Shown here piece after piece: positions 23,024 to 34,472 of a stretch of DNA of 64,000 bases (its first letter is position 1; the number at the start of each line of letters is the position of its first letter). A program made the position numbers and the translations under genes. The notes beneath the pieces were generated by a model. The model saw nothing but the letters and a program-made list of their open reading frames with translations, was not told the DNA's origin and ran no database searches. Origin of the DNA: Phyllostachys edulis (taxonomy: Eukaryota; Streptophyta; Magnoliopsida; Poales; Poaceae); assembly GCA_036346405.1 (NCBI GenBank), contig CM070557.1:56054016-56118015 (forward strand), read 5' to 3'.

Positions 23024-23649
23024 TGTCGTAGGGGCGGCCCACCGGCCCTCACGGCACAGGCGACAACCCGAAGGACCTGCGATGCTTCGGAGGGCCCTGC
23101 AGGGAACCGCGACGAAGAGCCTCCGGATGGGCCCTGAGGCCCCCCCGGAGGAGCGTCCGAAGGCCTCGAAGGTGAACCCGAAGGCACCCGGGGAAGTATC
23201 CCGGAGGCTCCGAGGTGGTCCCCGAGGCCCCGGAGGGGTCCCCGGGTCCCTAGGAGACATGAGCTGAGACACCCCCAAGGAGGGGGGCTACAAAGGGTTC
23301 TCGTCACCGACCAGCCGGGGCACAGCGGAGGTAGACCGGGTCCACAACCCGGGTAGGCCAGGTCCAGGGAGGACTACCGTGCTCCCAGACCTACTCCTAG
23401 GCTTAGAAACTCCCCTGCTGCCCCTACGTTCCGTGTACTTCACTAGGGATACAAGTGTAATTCCATGTACTAGGGGCGGGGAGGCTATAAATAGCCCTCC
23501 TCCCTCACCGTGTAAAAGGATCCTTCTTTTGGCAATAAAAGTGAGAGCATTTCTAGTCCGAACTCCACATCAGAGACCCTTCGGCCCCTTCTTACGAGGC
23601 GGAGGGTCTCCCCTCTTGTTTACTGTCTGGTCCAGTTTATACCACGACA
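23024..23649 (+). repeat. 5' LTR of the Tat-lineage element
   Basis: 626 bp, TGTCGTAGGGGCGGCCC ... TATACCACGACA. It contains TATAAATA at 23486-23493 and an AATAAAAG poly(A)-type signal at about 23535. It is GC-rich in U3, with repeated CCCCGAGG and GGAGG motifs. Confidence 0.92.
23486..23493 (+). promoter_or_regulatory. TATA box of the Tat 5' LTR
   Basis: GGCTATAAATAGCCC, a TATA box inside a short palindrome. The same sequence is in the 3' LTR at 50949-50956. Confidence 0.75.
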
Positions 23650-23651
23650 GT

Positions 23652-23668
23652 TGGCGCCGTCCGTGGGG
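23652..23668 (+). other. Primer-binding site of the Tat-lineage element
   Basis: TGGCGCCGTCCGTGGGG starts two bases after the 5' LTR, the usual place for pairing with a tRNA 3' end. The sequence type is common in grass Tat/RIRE2-like elements. Confidence 0.7.
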
Positions 23669-23701
23669 TTCGGCGAAAAAATCACAAGACCTTAGGCAGG
23701 G

Positions 23702-25135
23702 ATGGCCTCGCAAGGCGCGTCCAAGGTCTCCACGGCAAGCGGCCACCGCACATGCCCCCAACACACCGAGGACCAAGAGAGAAGACGTCACGTGGGCGGC
23801 GGCAGCACAAGCATCATGGAGGAAGAGGCGAATAACTCCACTCACGGGCGTCGTCGGTGGCGACACCCAACCCGCCAAGCATCCTGCCTAACCCCTCAAC
23901 CTCCCGCCCCCGGCTGTTGAAATAGCACAACAAACTTACGAGGCCCTCCAAATGAACTTGCGACCTCCCACGGAGCTACTTAACTTACGGCACCACAGAG
24001 GGTGGCCTCGCCACAAGACTACTGGCCAATGGACCCTTCCCGAGTGGCCACCACTCCTCAGCGAATCCCCGATCCGGGGATCCTAGTTCCCGCTGAGCGG
24101 GACTTGAAGCAAGACGCCCAAGGACTTCAAAATGCCCGAAGTCACCCCTTTCGAAGGCACCACCGATCCCGCAGAGATCCTCCGAGTCTACGAAACGGCC
24201 ATAGAGGCCGCCGGGGGGGGAGGGGGGAGGGGGGACGACACCACGAAGGCAAAAAGCATCTCCCGCGCTCTCAAGGGCGTCACCCTCACATGGTTCTTCA
24301 CCATCCCCCGTCTGGTATCGCTAGGAGCAGCTTCGCGACTCGTGCGCAACAACTTCCAAGGAAACTACGTCGAGCCAAAAGACGCCGGACACCTGAGGTG
24401 AAATGCCAGGTGAGGGGCGTCAACGAGACAACGGTAATCAACGCGGCAACCTGCGGGCTGCAGAAGGGCCCGCTCTCAGAAAGGCTGGCTCGCAAGCCCA
24501 TCTCCATCGTCGCCGAACTCTTCGATAAAATGGAGGAGTACGCGCGAGCAGAGGAAGACAGCAGCAGAAGGGCGGAGGCCGCAAGCACCACGACGCCTAA
24601 AACCTAAGCGGGCGAGCAAACCGCAAAGAACTAACTCCAAACCACGCAGCAACTACCGCCCGAAGGGTCGCGGAGTCTACCATGTAGACGCCACCCAAGA
24701 CAAAGAAGGCATGAAAAATGGTGGCCGAAGAGGCCGCGGCCGGAGCAGAGGCCGCAGACGATGTGAGGGGCGGCAACCAGACACCCGCGACGGCACAGAA
24801 AGGGTCATGTCATACTGTGACCTTCACGGCGAGTGCTCGCATACCACTGCAAATTGCCGCACCATCGCGGCCATGAACGACTACATCAACCGCCGCCAGC
24901 AACCAACAGAGGGCGAGGGCCCTAGGGACTCCGGAAATCAACTGCCCGGCCCGTCGGCGAGGCCACGAATTGAGGGAGCCCGCGACGAGCCGCGTCAGCG
25001 GATAATAAACATGATAGCGGGTGGATCCTCACTAGGCCTCAAGTCCAAGAGGCAGCGCCGCGCCTATGCTCGACAAATCCACCACGTCGCGGCATGGCCC
25101 AAGACGGCCGCCTCAGATGCCGAGGTGCCCATCAC
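23702..25135 (+). pseudogene. Broken gag (and start of protease linker) of the Tat-lineage element
   Basis: A likely start ATG is at 23702 in AGGGATGGCC. The capsid-like core is at about 24130-24400 (MPEVTPFEGTTDPAEIL, then LRVYETAIEAAGG) with a run of Gs around 24217-24233 that shifts the frame. The frame changes again near 24400. A basic and zinc-knuckle-like region (YCDLHGECSHTTANCR) lies at about 24810-24860, followed by the linker toward protease. The reading frame is cut at 25135-25140 by solo LTR A and resumes at 41374. Confidence 0.8.
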
Positions 25136-25768
25136 CCATCAGAACATCTTGAATTTCTAAATCCTTTTCAAATGTGTAAAATAAATTGACACTATTGTAT
25201 TTTAATAAAAGTTCCGAGTTGGTTCGCTTGGAGAGGTTGAACTGTTGAGATTTTCTTTTGGTATGCTATATAGACCTTTCCTAGCATACCTCCCCGTGGA
25301 TATGTGGGTTTAGACCTCCTCTGCGGCCTAGACCCCATTAGTGACACATGAGGCTAAGCCTCCCCGAGGCTTGGATCTTTCATCGGACGTAATCCTCGTC
25401 CCGTGCTTGTTCTTTGACTTTGGTCATTTAGACCTCTTTATTGGTTTGAATCTCTTAAGGTTCAAACCTCCTTTCTGCTCGCACTTCTCTTAAGTCTAGA
25501 CCTCTTGTCATCTGGGCACTTTTAATGCCTGCACCTCCTTTCATTTGGACCTCCATGTGTTCCAATGAACTTCTTGTATGTCTTCGGACCTCCTGAGTTC
25601 ATAGGAACCACCTCGACATTTCTTCCTGTCCGAAAGGACTTTCTGTGGGTTCATCTTGACCTTACCTCATCGGAGTGAAGATCTTCCTTGAGTTACTTGG
25701 ACGTTCGCGTTTCCATTTGGAGCCACTCCGCATGGACCACTCTCTCGCATTTGATCTGGCGGTCCAGA

Positions 25769-28700
25769 TGTAACATTCTGATTTTTCCAAGCGCTTTTAA
25801 AAATGTGTAAAATAAATTAAAACTATTTTGCTCTAGTGAGAATTCAAAGTTGGGTTCTCATTGGAAGGATTTGGGTTGTTGTGTCTTCTTGTTAGTGAGC
25901 TCGACAACTCTCCTCAGAACCTATCTCCTTCGGTCTTGTAGATTTAGACCTCCTTAAAAGCTTAAGACTTTGTCTTATTGGAATATCCCTTTGTCCGTGT
26001 CTCCTTTCTTTGAACTTGGTCACTTAGATTTTTGTTGGTTTGAATCTCTTAGGATTCAAACCAATTTTCTGCTCGCACTTCTCTTAGGTTTAGATCTCTT
26101 ATCGCCCTGCACTTCATAGTGCCCAGATCCCTTTATTTGGACCTCTTTGTAATTTCGTGGCCCTTTTGTGTGCCTTCGTTTTCCTAGTTCAATTGAACTG
26201 TATTGACTTTCGCTCGAGCCGAGGAGACCTCCTCGAGAGGAACTCCTTTGTGGAATGTCTCGGAACCACTCCGCATGGACCTCCCTTGTATTTGATCCCA
26301 TGGTCTCGACCTCCTCCTCTCTAATCTAAGGGTCTAGACCTCTCAGCGCTATGTCCCTTTAGAGACCTCCTATTTGTTCTCAATCTGACGGCTAGGACCT
26401 CCCTCACCTCGAATCCAATGGTTCAGACCTCCCATGCGCTATACCCCTTAGCGGACCTCCCTCTACATTCAATCCAACGATTTGGACTGCCTTGCTTTGA
26501 ATCCAAGGGATTAGACCTCCCATGCGTCTGTTCTCTCTCGAGGACCTCCTCGCGACTCTTGGTCGTTGACCTCCTCTCGAGATCCAACCTCCCGACCTCC
26601 TCGCCAGACCTCCTGTGGTGAGATCCCGACCGTCGGGACCTCCCTGTCTGGACCTCCATAACCTTTAGACCTCCTGTCCTTGGGCTTGGGACCTCCTAAG
26701 CCGCTTCGGACCTCCCCGAGGACCTCTCTTCATGGGTAAGACCTCCCATTATTGACCCGACTGCTTCAAAATTTATCGCCCCACTTGTCGGGTCTTAGTC
26801 AACCTCATTTCCTCCGCCACATAAATGTCTTAGGCATTTAATGCAGGTCTTGTCACATTTAATGCATTCAAATACGTGGTGTATACCTTGAACCTAGTCA
26901 CTTAGTTGTACTCTGACATACTTCCTTGTTCCTTCTCAAAGCATCATACGTGTTCTTTTAATGTACCTTTTACCCAAGGTGGTAGTGACACCTGCCCTGA
27001 CAATCACCAACCTTTGACTTATTTTTGTGCTTATCCCTGGCACGTGTGTGTCCAGTTCCCTTCACCTTTTTGACTACGATTAGTCCAGGGAGCACTGTCA
27101 CACTACCCTTTTCACATTCGTCAACTTAGTTTCCCTTTCAGTGGCTTCCCGGGGAGAACTTTGTTGCTCACGGTTTCTCCTTTCATCCATTGCTCCTTCC
27201 TTTACTTGGTAAGCTCCTTTGATGATCTGCTCCATCCTTTGTCTTCACCAATATACTGAGCTAACCTTGTCTTTCACAGGACCTTCTTTTTGTGAATTTC
27301 TTCTAGAACTCATGCAGTACTGTGTGAGGACCTCCTCTCTAACCTTGCGCAAGCACCTCCGCCTTTGGAACCTCTCTGCTCTCTGCTTAGGTCACATCTT
27401 CTGGATCTCCTCTAAAGACCTATTTTCCCTTTGGTAAGTTAGACCTTCTCCAAGTAACCTAGTCTAAGTATAATTCTTTCTCAGAATTGGGTTTTTGGAG
27501 TTTTCTAGAGTTCTTTGATTCTTTAATTGGATCTTTATTTGAATCTTCTTTGAATTTGCCTTTTCAGTATATGTGTGTAGATTGTGAGGGTTCCCAAGAC
27601 TCGAGAGCTCAAGAAGAAGAATCTCAAAGTAGTGAGCAAGGCAAGTTGCACTTTTGAACATATTGCACCCAAGAATTCAAAGTATTATGTTCTGCTTTTA
27701 AAATATATTGCATGCCTATGTTTATCAAGTTAATTCAATCCCGCTTAACTTTAGAGTATCCCCATTTCCTTTGTATGACCTCTGTTGTGCTTGGACCAAC
27801 ACCTTGTCACCATTGTTAAACTTGGCTAATGCAAGAGCACAAGCCAAGAACATTTGATAAAACCTATGCTTAGTAATGCTTAGACCAAAACTATTGATTT
27901 GGGGAAATCTTTACCAACACAACCAAATAATATTTAATGTTTTCACCATGACATTGGGTTGTCATGGAGGTATGAAAATGGTGCTGGTAAGCAAAGAGAA
28001 CAAACAATTGGTTTGATAGGGCAAATTGATTGCTTGGTTGGTGCAATGTTTATGCACCGGACTCTAACACAGCTAGGGTGGAGGTCCAAGGGTTAGTGAA
28101 TGTTGCCCTAGTCATGTGAGGACCGGTCTTTGAGCGACCAATGCCATGCCTATAATGGGCTATGCCACAATCGTGCGACCACATGTCTCCGTAATGGGGT
28201 GTGGGACTGGCCGAGTAATTTGCAAAACTCCACTACATGTCGCTCCATTGGTGGTGTGGGAGGTCTTGTCGACTAGAGGTCTTTGATGACCCATTGTTCC
28301 CATCGGTGCAAGAGGGGCTTTCCACGGATTGCGATCCATAGGAAGGTGAAACCTTAGCAAGGAAAGGCGTGGTGGAGTGATGCATTGTAAAAGCCTTGTC
28401 TTGAGCTCTAGATCTCTTACCTTTGGTAGTGAGAGATGGTATTGACGAATGCCGCACAAACTAGGGTACTCAAGTCGTGTGGGTAAAGTGCACAACCTCT
28501 GCAGAGTTAAATCTATTCAATAGCCGTGTCCACGGTCAAGGACATCTTGGCAAAGGCCACTTGAAGTTAGATATTGATTTTGGGGTTTTCGAAATGGTTT
28601 CAAATCTGCTTTGGGATTGTTATCCCTTGGGTTTGGGCAGGAGCCTAATATCGAGGGTATCCTTCACCGCTTTTTGATGATTGATATCCAACCTGAAAAA

Positions 28701-29498
28701 TTGTTTTGATATAAGGAGTATTATTTATTAAAATTTGGCTTTAAGAACATAATAATGGTACTTAAAAGAAAATTGGCTTTGTGCAAAATAACCCTATTAT
28801 GCCATCCTTGATTACCCATTATGCATGTCATATTGTTAATCCACTGGTGTAACTTGCAGCACAAAGGGTAGTGCTCACTCTTGCTCATTACAATCTTTGC
28901 CAGAGAAGACTTTGGTAGTGATGGAGATCAAAGCAACTAGGTTATGCCTCCAAATTGCCTATGGCGTGTTGATGGACTTTTGTGTTATCTTTTAACCTCT
29001 TTTTGCTTTTATGTACTTGTGTTGGGCCCAAGGCCATCCTGTAATCAACACTGTTAAATATTATGTTTCAATAAAGGTATGTTCGGATGTCATCACCTTT
29101 GTGCTTGTCTTGTGAAGAGCTAGCCATGATCCTTGGGATCTCGGGTTTCACAGGAACCTTGAGTAATTTGAACCTCCCCACCTCACTGTGGAGTGTATGC
29201 AGGAGGTACTTGAGGTGGTTCAGACCTCCACGACCTCCTCCGGAGGCTCGTGGGAGATTTTGGGAGCCCTCTCGGTCCTCCTCATCCTCTTCTGCTTGGT
29301 CAGTGGTAAAGTTCTCATGTGCTCCCTGTTCTAAGACCCTCTCTGCCAGTGATCTCGGACCTCCAGAGGTCTTGGCTGACCTCCCGGCAGTGTCTTGAAG
29401 GTCAACCCGAGAGGTCCTTTGAGGACCTCCCGGAGGTCTCGGCTGACTTTCCAGAGGTCCCGAGGATCTCTCGGGAACCCTAGGATTGGGTCGTCACA
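25769..29498 (+). repeat. 5' LTR of element B
   Basis: 3,730 bp, TGTAACATTCTG ... GGGTCGTCACA. It contains a dense GACCTCC array (25940-26760), an AT-rich middle and GACCTCC/GGAGGTC palindromes near its 3' end. It differs from the other LTR by many scattered one- to three-base changes. Open frames inside it match no protein. Confidence 0.93.
25940..26760 (+). repeat. Dense dispersed GACCTCC heptamer array (LTR 1 of B)
   Basis: About twenty copies of GACCTCC or GACCTCT occur in about 820 bp, at irregular spacing of about 12-90 bp, so this is not an ordinary tandem repeat. The same array is in LTR 2 (about 34650-35450), solo LTR A (25290-25760, 38210-38610) and, reversed as GGAGGTC, in solo LTR C. 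Confidence 0.85.
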
Positions 29499-29503
29499 AA
29501 AAG

Positions 29504-29515
29504 TGGTATCGAGCA
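29504..29515 (+). other. Primer-binding site of element B
   Basis: TGGTATCGAGCA lies five bases after the LTR. It is the plant initiator-Met tRNA site (TGGTATCAGAGC) lacking one A. Confidence 0.8.
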
Positions 29516-29956
29516 CCTTCTCGATCAGAGGTCGTAATCTAGTAGAAATGGTTGTAGAATTTCAAAATTTCTTTATGATAAAAGAACAATAAAATGTTCT
29601 TTCTTACATGGGTCATCTTTCCATTCTTATCTTTTCTGGTTCTTTCCCTTATCTTAACCTCATCTTATCTTGTTCTGTCTACATACCCATTTATAATATT
29701 TAATGGACCTTCTTGCCTTCAAAATTTCTTATTAGAGGTTTTAAGTTAGGTCTGGTATATTAGAACCTCCCTAAAAAGAGTAAGACACGTGTAGTATGAT
29801 ATTTGATAAGTTGAAGTTTTTGTAAAGGCTCTTTTGTCGAAGTTCTTTGTGTTGGAGTTGTGATTGCTTGAAATTGATGGTTGGGCTAGTTTTCCTTAGC
29901 TTCTTCTCTTTCTTTTTCCAAATTTTGGCTTTGGGACATTATGGTCACCTCTAGGA

Positions 29957-31010
29957 ATGGCAAGGGCAATTCAAGCCATCATAGTCGACAAGTTGAGGAA
30001 GAGGCTGAGAACCCTGCCATATGGACCAACCAAAATAGAGGAGTTGAGGGTGAACAAGGGCAACCAACATCACAACCACCCCCACCTCCAAGGGTCCTAC
30101 TTGGACACAATCATTGGCAACCAAACTCAATTGATAAACTTACTTTCACAGTCTATTGCCAACACTCAATCTCTGCAAGCTGCAGCAGTACCTCAACCTC
30201 AAGCTCCAGCTCCACCTCCACCAAGATCTAGTATTGCAGAATTTATGAGGCTGCGTCCTCCAACTTTCTCCAGTAGTGCAGAACCTTTGGAGGCTGATGA
30301 TTGGTTAAGAGCAGTTGGTAGAAAATTGGACATGGTGCAATTATATGCACTATGAGAGGTACTCTTTGCTTCTCACCAACTTAGTGGACCAACCTCACGA
30401 GTGGTGGGACAATTTTAGTCAATCCCATCCTAACCCTCGTGATATTACATGGGATGAATTCAAGAAAGCCTTTCATCGTGCTCATCTCCCACCGGTATGA
30501 TGTCATTAAAGAGGACAAATTTCGCACTTTGAAGCAAGGTGGACGATCTTGTTAATGAATACATGCACAAGTTCAATCGCTTAGCAAGATACGCTCTGGG
30601 GATGTTGCTACCGATGAAAGCAAGCAAGAACACTTTATGGAGGGGTTGAATGATAATATCTCGGTGCATCTGGTTTCCCAGAACACACAGATTTCCAAAG
30701 AATTGGTGAGTAAGGCCATCCGACAAGAGGACAAACTCCAAAAGATGGAAGGCCAAAAAGAAAGAAAGTCAGGAGAGGTTTAACCTCGAGGATTTCCTAA
30801 GCCTAGGACCTCCCAGGTCCCTGCCTCTCAAAGATAAGTCCTCACGGACCTCCTCTAGAGCATCGAGGTCGGAGCAATTCAAGCGTGTCAAGTTATCATA
30901 GGACCTCCTCTGGGAGTCGGGCTTCAAAGAAGCCAACTAAGACCTCCTCGGTTGGTGTGACTGCTTTTTTGTAATGAAATTGGACACTACGCAAATAAGT
31001 GCCCAAAGAA
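29957..31010 (+). pseudogene. Broken gag of element B, with zinc knuckle
   Basis: The N-terminal half is at 29957-30355, with a proline-rich linker and a capsid start RLRPPTFSSS. The frame shifts near 30340; the capsid continues with DQPHEWWDNFSQSHPNPRDI (30375-30500) and further shifts follow. A zinc knuckle (C..C....GHYANKC) is at about 30960-31005 with one base missing. GACCTCC motifs also occur in the linker between capsid and knuckle. Confidence 0.75.
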
Positions 31011-31139
31011 GCTACAAATCGCAGCTCGCCTCGACTGAACAAGGGGTATCGGCTCAAGGAAGTGCCTCAAGTGTGAAGCCTACCACTAAAGTCGTTAAGG
31101 GCCGTGTCACACATGTCACGGCAAAGGAGGCACATGATG

Positions 31140-34100
31140 CACCTGACGTTGTCCTCGGTATGTTCCTGTTAATTACTGTGTTAGCCTCGGTTTTATTTGA
31201 TTCGGGGCTTCCCATTCTTTTGTTTCAAGCAAATTTGTGGGAAAGTGTGGACTATCTATAATACCTTTGGCTAACCCTATGTTAATACATGTTCCCGGGT
31301 ATAGATATGAGGACTAATACCCTTTGCCCAAATCTCACTTTAGAAATTTCTGGAGTATTATTTCATGCCGACTTGATAGTTTTACCAACTCAAGGACTGG
31401 ATGTAATCCTTGGTATGAATTGGTTGGCTAAGAACAAAGGATGATTAATTGTGTTACTAAGTCCATAATCCTTACCAATGAACAAGGAAATAGAGTGGAG
31501 TTCGACCAAAGACTTCCTTCATACGTAACCTCTTCTAACTAATGTAAAGGAGGTTGTGAGGTCGAAGACCTCCCAAAGGGTCGAGAGTATTTGGATGTGT
31601 TCCTGAGGAGCTCCTGGTATGCCACCCGACAGGACATATCCTTTCTAATAGACTGCTCTCGAACAAAGACCCATATCTAAAAGACCTTACAGGATGCTGT
31701 GAATGAACTTGTAGAATTGAAGAAACAGATCCAAGAATTGAAGGAAAAAGGATTTATTAGACCAAGTTCTTCACCATGGGGAGCACTTTGTCTTTGTTTG
31801 TCAAGAAGAAAGACAAGAGCTTGAGAATGTGTGTGGATTATAGATCACTTAATGAGGTTACTATTAAGAACAAATATCCATTGCCAAGGATAGATGACCT
31901 CTTTGATCAACTTAAGGGGCAAGTGTGTTTTCCAAAATAGACCTAAGGTCCGGTTATCATCAACTTAAAATCGGGCCAGAGGACATTCCCAAAAACAAAT
32001 TTTACCACAAGGTATGGACTATATGAGTTCACTGTGATGTCATTTGGATTGACCAATGCTCCAACTTATTTTATGACCATGATGAACAAAGTATTCATGG
32101 ACTTCCTTGACAAATTTGTGGTGGTATTTATTGATGATATCCTCATCTATTCTAAAAATGAAGGTAACATGAAGACCACCTAAGAATGGTGTTAGGAAGA
32201 TTGAGAGAGCAACATCTCTATGCTAAATTGAGTAAATGTGAGTTTTGGCTAAGTCAAGTAGCCTTCCTAGGTCATATTATTTCAGCCAAAGGAGTAGTCA
32301 GAGATCCTCAAAAGTGGAAGTCATCTGAATCGGAGACCTCCTAAAACAAAGGATGAGGTAAGAAGCTTGGACTAGTGGGTTATTATAGGAGATTCATTAA
32401 AGATTTTTCTAAGATTGCTAGGCCCTTACTCAACTTTTGAAAAAGGAAAAGAAGTTTGAGTGGACTAAGACACGTGAACAAACTTTTCAGAGGTTGAAGG
32501 AAAAACTTACCACATCTCTGTGTTGACACTCCCAGGACATTCAAAAGGACTTTGAAATATTTTGTGATGCTTCTCATCAAGGTCCAGGCGTGTGTTAATG
32601 CAAGATAGAAGGGTAGTGGCATATGCCTCTAGGCAGTTAAGACCTCATGAGGAGAACTACCCTACATGATCTTGAACTAGCAAATGTTGTACATGCTTTA
32701 AAGATATGGCGACATTACCTCATTGGCAATCGATGTGAGGTATATCTCGACCACAAAAGCTTGAAGTACATTTTCACACAAGCAGAGTGAACTTAAGACA
32801 GAGAAGGTGGTTAGAATTAATTAAGGACTATGACCTTGGGATACACTATCACCCGTAAAGCCAACATCGTGGTGATGCTTTAAGCGAAAAGGGTATTGTA
32901 ATACCTTGTGGGTTCAAAGAACAACAACCCGCCTATATGAGGAAATGAAGTACCTCAATTTGGAGATAGTAGAGCAAGGTTGTATAAATACTTTGGAGAT
33001 ATATCCAACTGCTCGGATCAAATCAAGAAACAACAAGAAGGAGATGAGGACATCCAAGACATCAAGAGAAATATGAGAAAAGGTAAAGCCTTAGGCTTCT
33101 CCGAGGATGAAAAAGGAGTAATATGGTTTGGTAGCGAATTTGTGTGCCAAACAACCCGTAAATCAAACAGCTCATTTTGGTGGAAGCACATGGATCACCA
33201 TACTCAATCCACCCGGCGACCAAAATGTATCGAGACCTTAAAGAGAGGTACTGGTGGACCAGTATGAAGCAAGATGTGGCTAAGTATGTGGCCCAATGTG
33301 ATGTGTGTATGAGAGTTAAAGCCCTACACCAAAAACCAGCTGGTTTGCTACAGCCCTTACCCATACCCGAATGGAAATGGGAGCAAGTGGGCATGGATTT
33401 TATTACTGGTTTGCCTAGGACCCAATCGGGGTATGACTCCATATGGGTGGTGGTTGACAGGCTAACTAAGGTAGCACATTTTATACCTGTCAAGACCACC
33501 TACACTAGCAATGTCCTGGCAGATCTATATATGGCCAGAATTGTTTGTTTGCATGGAGTGCCCAAAAGAATAGTGTCGATGAGAGGATCACAATTCACCT
33601 CGAGGTTTTGGCAAAGTTTGCATGAAGCCCTAGGTACTAAACTCAACTTTAGTACGACTTATCATCCTCAAACCGATGGGCAAGCAGAGAGGGTAAACCA
33701 AATATTGGAGGACATGCTTAGGGCATGTGCACTAGACTTTGGGAAAAGTTGGGACAAAAACTTGCCCTATCTTTGAGTTTTCTTATAATAATAGCTATCA
33801 AGCTAGCCTTCAAATGTCCCCGCTTGAGGCTTTATATGGTAGACCTTGTAGGACACCACTTCTTTGGGATGAGGTGGGAGAACATCAACTTTATGGGCCG
33901 ACACGATCAAAGATCTTTGAGAGCAAGGTCAAGTTGATTAAGGAACAGTTGAGAGTGGCCCAATCTCGACAAAAGAGCTATCTTGACACCCGACGAGAGA
34001 CTTATCCTTTGAGGTTGGTGACTTTGTTTACCTCGAGTAACACCAATTCGGGAGTTAGAAGATTTCGGATTAGAGGTAAGTTGGCACCAAGGTATGTAGG

Positions 34101-34465
34101 ACCATACAAGATCTTAACGAGACAAGGTGAAGTAGCATATAAGTTGGAACTTCGAGTCCTGGCGGCGAGACACAACATTTTTCATGTATCACAACTAAGG
34201 AAATGCCTACGAGTTCACGAAGACCATCTTCTTTGGGGGACGACTTAGACTTGCAGAAGACCTTACATATGTGGGCGCTTGGAATTAAAATTACGGATGT
34301 TGCAGAGCGAGTCACCGAAGTAGAATTATCAAATCATACAAAGTACAATGGAGCCATCATCCGGAGAGAGCGGCTACATGGGAAAAAGAAGAGGACCTCA
34401 AGAACAACTACCCTACCTCTTTGTCGATTCTCGCTTGAATCTCGAGGTCGAGATTCTTCTAAGGG
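31140..34465 (+). pseudogene. Broken pol of element B (protease, RT, RNase H, integrase, chromodomain)
   Basis: Protease: VLFDSG at about 31190-31210, then frameshifted. RT: about 31700-32300, with LRMCVDYRSLNE-type and VVFIDDILIYSK-type stretches split over frames. RNase H: about 32400-32890. Integrase: 33200-33780, with CDVCMRVKALHQKP, then VGMDFITGLPRTQSG and YHPQTDGQAERVNQIL, the longest intact block (199 codons). After a shift comes YNNSYQASLQMSPLEALYGR (about 33785-33845) and the C-terminal part ending in a chromodomain-like remnant (about 34340-34465). Many frameshifts and stops; not functional as read. Confidence 0.85.
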
Positions 34466-34472
34466 GTAGGTT
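34461..34472 (+). other. Polypurine tract of element B
   Basis: AAGGGGTAGGTT lies immediately before the 3' LTR. It is short and purine-rich, as needed to prime plus-strand synthesis. Confidence 0.65.

Noticed and set aside
25769..29498. Short ORFs within the Tekay-like LTRs
   Set aside because: They recur in every LTR copy at different lengths, follow the GACCTCC array and resemble no protein.
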